Part shown: in pieces, positions 6,169-8,711 of the stretch
Layout: the number at the start of each line of letters is the position of its first letter
How positions within the stretch are numbered: the stretch's first letter is position 1
From: Terriglobia bacterium
GTDB taxonomy: Bacteria > Acidobacteriota > Terriglobia > UBA7540
NCBI GenBank assembly: GCA_030040455.1
Contig: JASHTR010000188.1
Coordinates: 1-8,711, forward strand
Length of the DNA stretch: 8,711 nt
Reading direction: 5' to 3'
The notes under the pieces: model-generated
Database searches by the model: none
The model's input: only the letters and a program-made list of their open reading frames with translations
What the model was told of the DNA's origin: nothing
Translations under genes and position numbers: made by a program

Positions 6169-6897
6169 ATGCAGATTCTTTCCACTGTCGACCTCACCAA
6201 GTCGTTTAAGGGCCGAAAAGTTGTTGATGGCATTAGCCTAAAAGTCTCTCAGGGCGAAGTTGTCGGATTGCTCGGGCCGAACGGTGCAGGCAAGACGACC
6301 ACTTTCTACATTATTGTAGGGCTTACAGGGGCGGACGCAGGCAAAGTGCTGCTGGACGGAGTGGATATATCAGCATTTCCGATGTATCTGCGCGCGCGCA
6401 ATGGAATCAGCTATCTTCCCCAGGAACCCTCTGTCTTCAGAAAGCTTACCGTAGAACAAAATCTGATGGCAGTTCTTGAAACCATTCCTCTGGCCCCCAA
6501 TCAAAGGCGCGAGCGGCTGGAGGAGTTGCTGGAAGAGTTTGGCCTTCAGATGGTCAGGAGAAGTTACGGATACCTGCTCTCCGGAGGGGAGCGGAGGCGG
6601 GTGGAAGTGGCTCGTTCCCTGGTGATTTCCCCCTCGTTTGTGCTTTTGGATGAACCGTTTGCGGGCATCGACCCGCTGGCCGTGCTGGATATTCAAAAGA
6701 TCATTCTTCAGCTTAAGGCCTCGGGCATCGGAGTCCTGCTGACCGACCATAACGTGCGCGAGACCCTGCAGGTAACTGATCGCGCGTATATTATAAGTGG
6801 AGGAGGAATCTTTCGCTCAGGAACGCCCGAAGAGCTCGGCAACGATTCAGAGGTGAAGAAAGTTTACCTCGGAGACAATTTCAAGCTGGCGATCTGA
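6169..6897 (+). CDS. lptB: LPS export ABC transporter ATP-binding protein LptB
   Basis: LptB is the cytoplasmic ATPase that, as a dimer with LptF and LptG, extracts lipopolysaccharide from the inner membrane and pushes it onto the LptC-LptA bridge. All ABC motifs are intact in the 242 residues: Walker A GPNGAGKT (36-43), Q-loop Gln85 in the [18 protein letters not shown] stretch typical of LptB, signature [13 protein letters not shown] (137-149), Walker B FVLLDEP with Glu162, D-loop region GIDP, and switch His194 in TDHNVRETL. Length matches the family (about 240). The ATG at 6169 follows the stop of the LptC/LptA gene by 3 bases and has no strong ribosome site, so translation is probably coupled. 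The stop overlaps the rpoN start. lptF and lptG are not in the window. Confidence 0.98.
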   Translation: MQILSTVDLTKSFKGRKVVDGISLKVSQGEVVGLLGPNGAGKTTTFYIIVGLTGADAGKVLLDGVDISAFPMYLRARNGISYLPQEPSVFRKLTVEQNLMAVLETIPLAPNQRRERLEELLEEFGLQMVRRSYGYLLSGGERRRVEVARSLVISPSFVLLDEPFAGIDPLAVLDIQKIILQLKASGIGVLLTDHNVRETLQVTDRAYIISGGGIFRSGTPEELGNDSEVKKVYLGDNFKLAI

Positions 6898-8351
6898 TGA
6901 GCAAAACAGGGCCTAAACTCGGCTTGAACCTCAAGGTGGCGCAGAAGCAGATTCTGACGCCCGGCCTCGTGCAGATGGTCACGGTTCTCGCCCTGAACAA
7001 GCTTGAGCTGCGGGAAATGATCAACCAGGAAATGGTCGAAAACCCGCTCCTCGAGGAAGTCACGGATATTGTTCCCAGCATCGAGGAAGCCGAAAAAAAG
7101 AAGGGTGCGGAAGACGCGCCCAGCCCGGTTAATGAGGCATCCAGCGCCGGAGAGGACCATCGTGACCCTTTCGATGAAGTCGATTACGGGTCCTTTTTCA
7201 ATGATTATCTAGATCCAGGATATAAGTCTCCCGCCGCCGAAGATATTGAAAGGCCCTCTTTTGAAAACTTCCTTTCCAAGCCCACTTCTCTTGCCGACCA
7301 TCTCCAATGGCAGGTAAACCTTTCCTCCTGTAGCGACGAGGTGCACGACGCCGCTTATTCGATCATTGGAAATCTGAACGAAGACGGTTATTTGACGGCG
7401 AATCTGGAGGAAGTTGCCGCAGCCGGGGAGCATACGCTCAAGGACGTCGAAGAGGCGCTTGCCCTCGTCCATGACCTTGACCCGGCGGGCGTGGGGGCGC
7501 GTGATTTACGCGAGTGCCTCCTCATCCAGCTTCGCATGGCGCAGGAGGAAAACCGTTTGGCCGAGCGCATCGTCAGCGACCATCTTGGCGATCTCGAAAG
7601 AAAAGAATACCGCAGGATTGCCAGCGCTCTCGGTTGCTCCGTTGAGGAAGTTGAGGAAAGCCTCGCAACCATCCGCCGGCTCGACCCGCGGCCGGGCCAA
7701 CGTTACAACAGCGTGCAGCCGCGTTTGATTGAGCCGGATGTCGCCTTTGTCAAAGTGGATGAGGTCTACCGGGTGGTTTTGAACGAGGAAGGTCTGCCGC
7801 AATTACGTCTGAGCCACCATTACCGGCGATTGTTGAGGGATGGCAGCGCGGGCGGAGAGGTGCGGAAATACGTGAGAGATCGCTTCAATTCCGCCCTCCA
7901 GCTCATCAAGAATATCGAGCAGCGCAAGCAAACAATCGTCCGGGTGTGCGAGGCGATCATCCAGCGGCAGACGGAGTTTCTGGACAAGGGATTGGACTAT
8001 TTGCGTCCCATGATGATTAAAGAGGTGGCCGAAGAAGTGGGCGTTCATCCTTCGACGGTCAGCCGCGCCGTAGCCAATAAATACGCCCACACGCCGCAGG
8101 GCGTCTTCGAGCTACGCTATTTCTTTTCCGAGGCGGTGCAGGGCCCCTCCGGGGCTACAACCTCCCTCGTGAATCTCAAGCGCACGGTGGCAAAAATGAT
8201 CGAGCAGGAGGATTCCGCCCATCCTCTGACCGACGAACAAATCACGGCGCGCCTGCGGGAGACAGGCATCCACGTGACGCGAAGGACCGTGGCGAAATAT
8301 CGCGAAGACATGAAAATCCCCAGCACTCACCAGCGTAGGAAAAAGCGATGA
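6897..8351 (+). CDS. rpoN: RNA polymerase sigma-54 factor
   Basis: RpoN directs RNA polymerase to -24/-12 promoters, where opening requires an AAA+ activator. The 484 residues carry all regions in order. Region I is the activator-interacting helix (LKVAQKQILTPGLVQMVTVL, 12-31, through MVENPLLEE at 46-54). An acidic, variable region II follows (about 55-125). The core-binding domain spans about 130-300. A helix-turn-helix lies at about 373-394 (IKEVAEEVGVHPSTVSRAV). The C-terminal RpoN box is TRRTVAKYRE (461-470), which reads the -24 element; its first residue is Thr where the common form has Ala. Length is normal. The ATG at 6897-6899 overlaps the lptB stop by one base (TGATG), indicating translational coupling. 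Position between lptB and an hpf-type gene is the order seen in many Gram-negative bacteria. No -24/-12 promoter was found in the window. Confidence 0.98.
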   Translation: MSKTGPKLGLNLKVAQKQILTPGLVQMVTVLALNKLELREMINQEMVENPLLEEVTDIVPSIEEAEKKKGAEDAPSPVNEASSAGEDHRDPFDEVDYGSFFNDYLDPGYKSPAAEDIERPSFENFLSKPTSLADHLQWQVNLSSCSDEVHDAAYSIIGNLNEDGYLTANLEEVAAAGEHTLKDVEEALALVHDLDPAGVGARDLRECLLIQLRMAQEENRLAERIVSDHLGDLERKEYRRIASALGCSVEEVEESLATIRRLDPRPGQRYNSVQPRLIEPDVAFVKVDEVYRVVLNEEGLPQLRLSHHYRRLLRDGSAGGEVRKYVRDRFNSALQLIKNIEQRKQTIVRVCEAIIQRQTEFLDKGLDYLRPMMIKEVAEEVGVHPSTVSRAVANKYAHTPQGVFELRYFFSEAVQGPSGATTSLVNLKRTVAKMIEQEDSAHPLTDEQITARLRETGIHVTRRTVAKYREDMKIPSTHQRRKKR

Positions 8352-8381
8352 CGAGCCTTTTGCTTTCAAAACCCAGGTTCC

Positions 8382-8388
8382 AGGAGGT
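8382..8388 (+). promoter_or_regulatory. Strong Shine-Dalgarno AGGAGGT for hpf
   Basis: AGGAGGT is a full match to the anti-Shine-Dalgarno sequence and lies 5 bases before the ATG at 8394. It is by far the best ribosome site in the window and fixes the hpf start. The three upstream genes of the cluster lack such a site and seem to rely on coupling or weak starts, so hpf is probably made in larger amounts. Confidence 0.85.
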
Positions 8389-8393
8389 CTCTC

Positions 8394-8711
8394 ATGCGCA
8401 TCGAATATACCGGTCGGCACATGGAAGTGACGCCGGACCTTCGCCTCTACACCGAAGAGCGCCTGCATAAGCTTAACCGGGTGCTGCGGGATCACTGCTC
8501 CATCCACGTAATCCTCGAAGCTTCGAAGCACCGGCGGGCTGCGGAAATCACCTTGAAATGGCGAGACCACACCCTGGTGGGCCTCGAAGAGAGCGACGAC
8601 CCGCGGACGTCGATCAAGGGCGCGCTAGATAAGCTCGAAACCCAGGCGGTCCGCCTGCTTCAGCGGCGCTGGACGCGAAAGCATCGGCCCGGACCCACGT
8701 CGGCCATCACG
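8394..8711 (+). CDS. hpf: Ribosome hibernation promoting factor / ribosome-associated inhibitor family, partial (3' end off window)
   Basis: The frame is open for 106 codons to the last base. The N-terminus MRIEYTGRHMEVTPDLRLYTEERLHKLNRVL is split here as MRIEYTGRHMEVTPD (1-15) and LRLYTEERLHKLNRVL (16-31), the first strand-helix unit of the HPF/RaiA (YfiA) fold. The next strands (SIHVILEAS, AAEITLKWRDHTLVGLEESDD) and the helix SIKGALDKLETQAVRLLQRR (73-92) complete the S30AE-type domain. The basic tail RRWTRKHRP follows, as in the family. Such proteins bind the 30S decoding region and put ribosomes into an inactive 70S or 100S state under stress. The start is fixed by AGGAGGT. It lies 42 bases after rpoN. 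Whether it is a short or long (dimerising C-terminal domain) form cannot be told because the end is missing. Confidence 0.93.
   Translation, partial: MRIEYTGRHMEVTPDLRLYTEERLHKLNRVLRDHCSIHVILEASKHRRAAEITLKWRDHTLVGLEESDDPRTSIKGALDKLETQAVRLLQRRWTRKHRPGPTSAIT

Overview
The window looks like a piece of a Gram-negative, GC-rich chromosome. The gene set (RecJ, a combined LptC/LptA protein, LptB, sigma-54 and a hibernation factor, all on the + strand) and the style of the proteins suggest an Acidobacteriota-like organism. That assignment is inference from gene order and protein character, not from a marker gene.

Bases 1-1506, on the - strand, hold a two-gene restriction-modification locus. A complete beta-class DNA methyltransferase (580-1506) is followed 27 bases later by an open frame (552 down to base 1) that starts at TTG behind an AGGAG ribosome site and runs off the window. 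That frame carries PD-x15-ExK, the signature of PD-(D/E)xK nucleases, so it is most likely the cognate restriction endonuclease. The pair is divergent from recJ across a short gap with an AT-rich patch.

Bases 1629-3362 encode RecJ, a single-strand-specific 5'-3' exonuclease. It is followed by 448 bases without a normal gene (3363-3810). That gap holds a T-rich stretch with 7-base tandem repeats, an 83-base element bounded by perfect 16-base inverted repeats, and a 39-base relic of recJ itself that differs from the intact gene only at synonymous third positions. The relic runs into a mini-ORF and a six-A run just before the TTG start of the next gene.

Bases 3811-8711 hold a tightly packed cluster. 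A 784-residue inner-membrane-anchored LptC plus LptA/OstA-repeat protein comes first, then LptB, the ATPase of the LPS exporter. rpoN overlaps lptB by one base. An hpf/raiA-type gene with a strong ribosome site is cut by the window end. lptB-rpoN-hpf order is widely conserved in Gram-negative bacteria. Here the periplasmic bridge components appear to be made as one polypeptide. The cluster links LPS delivery to the outer membrane with sigma-54 transcription and ribosome hibernation by co-location only.
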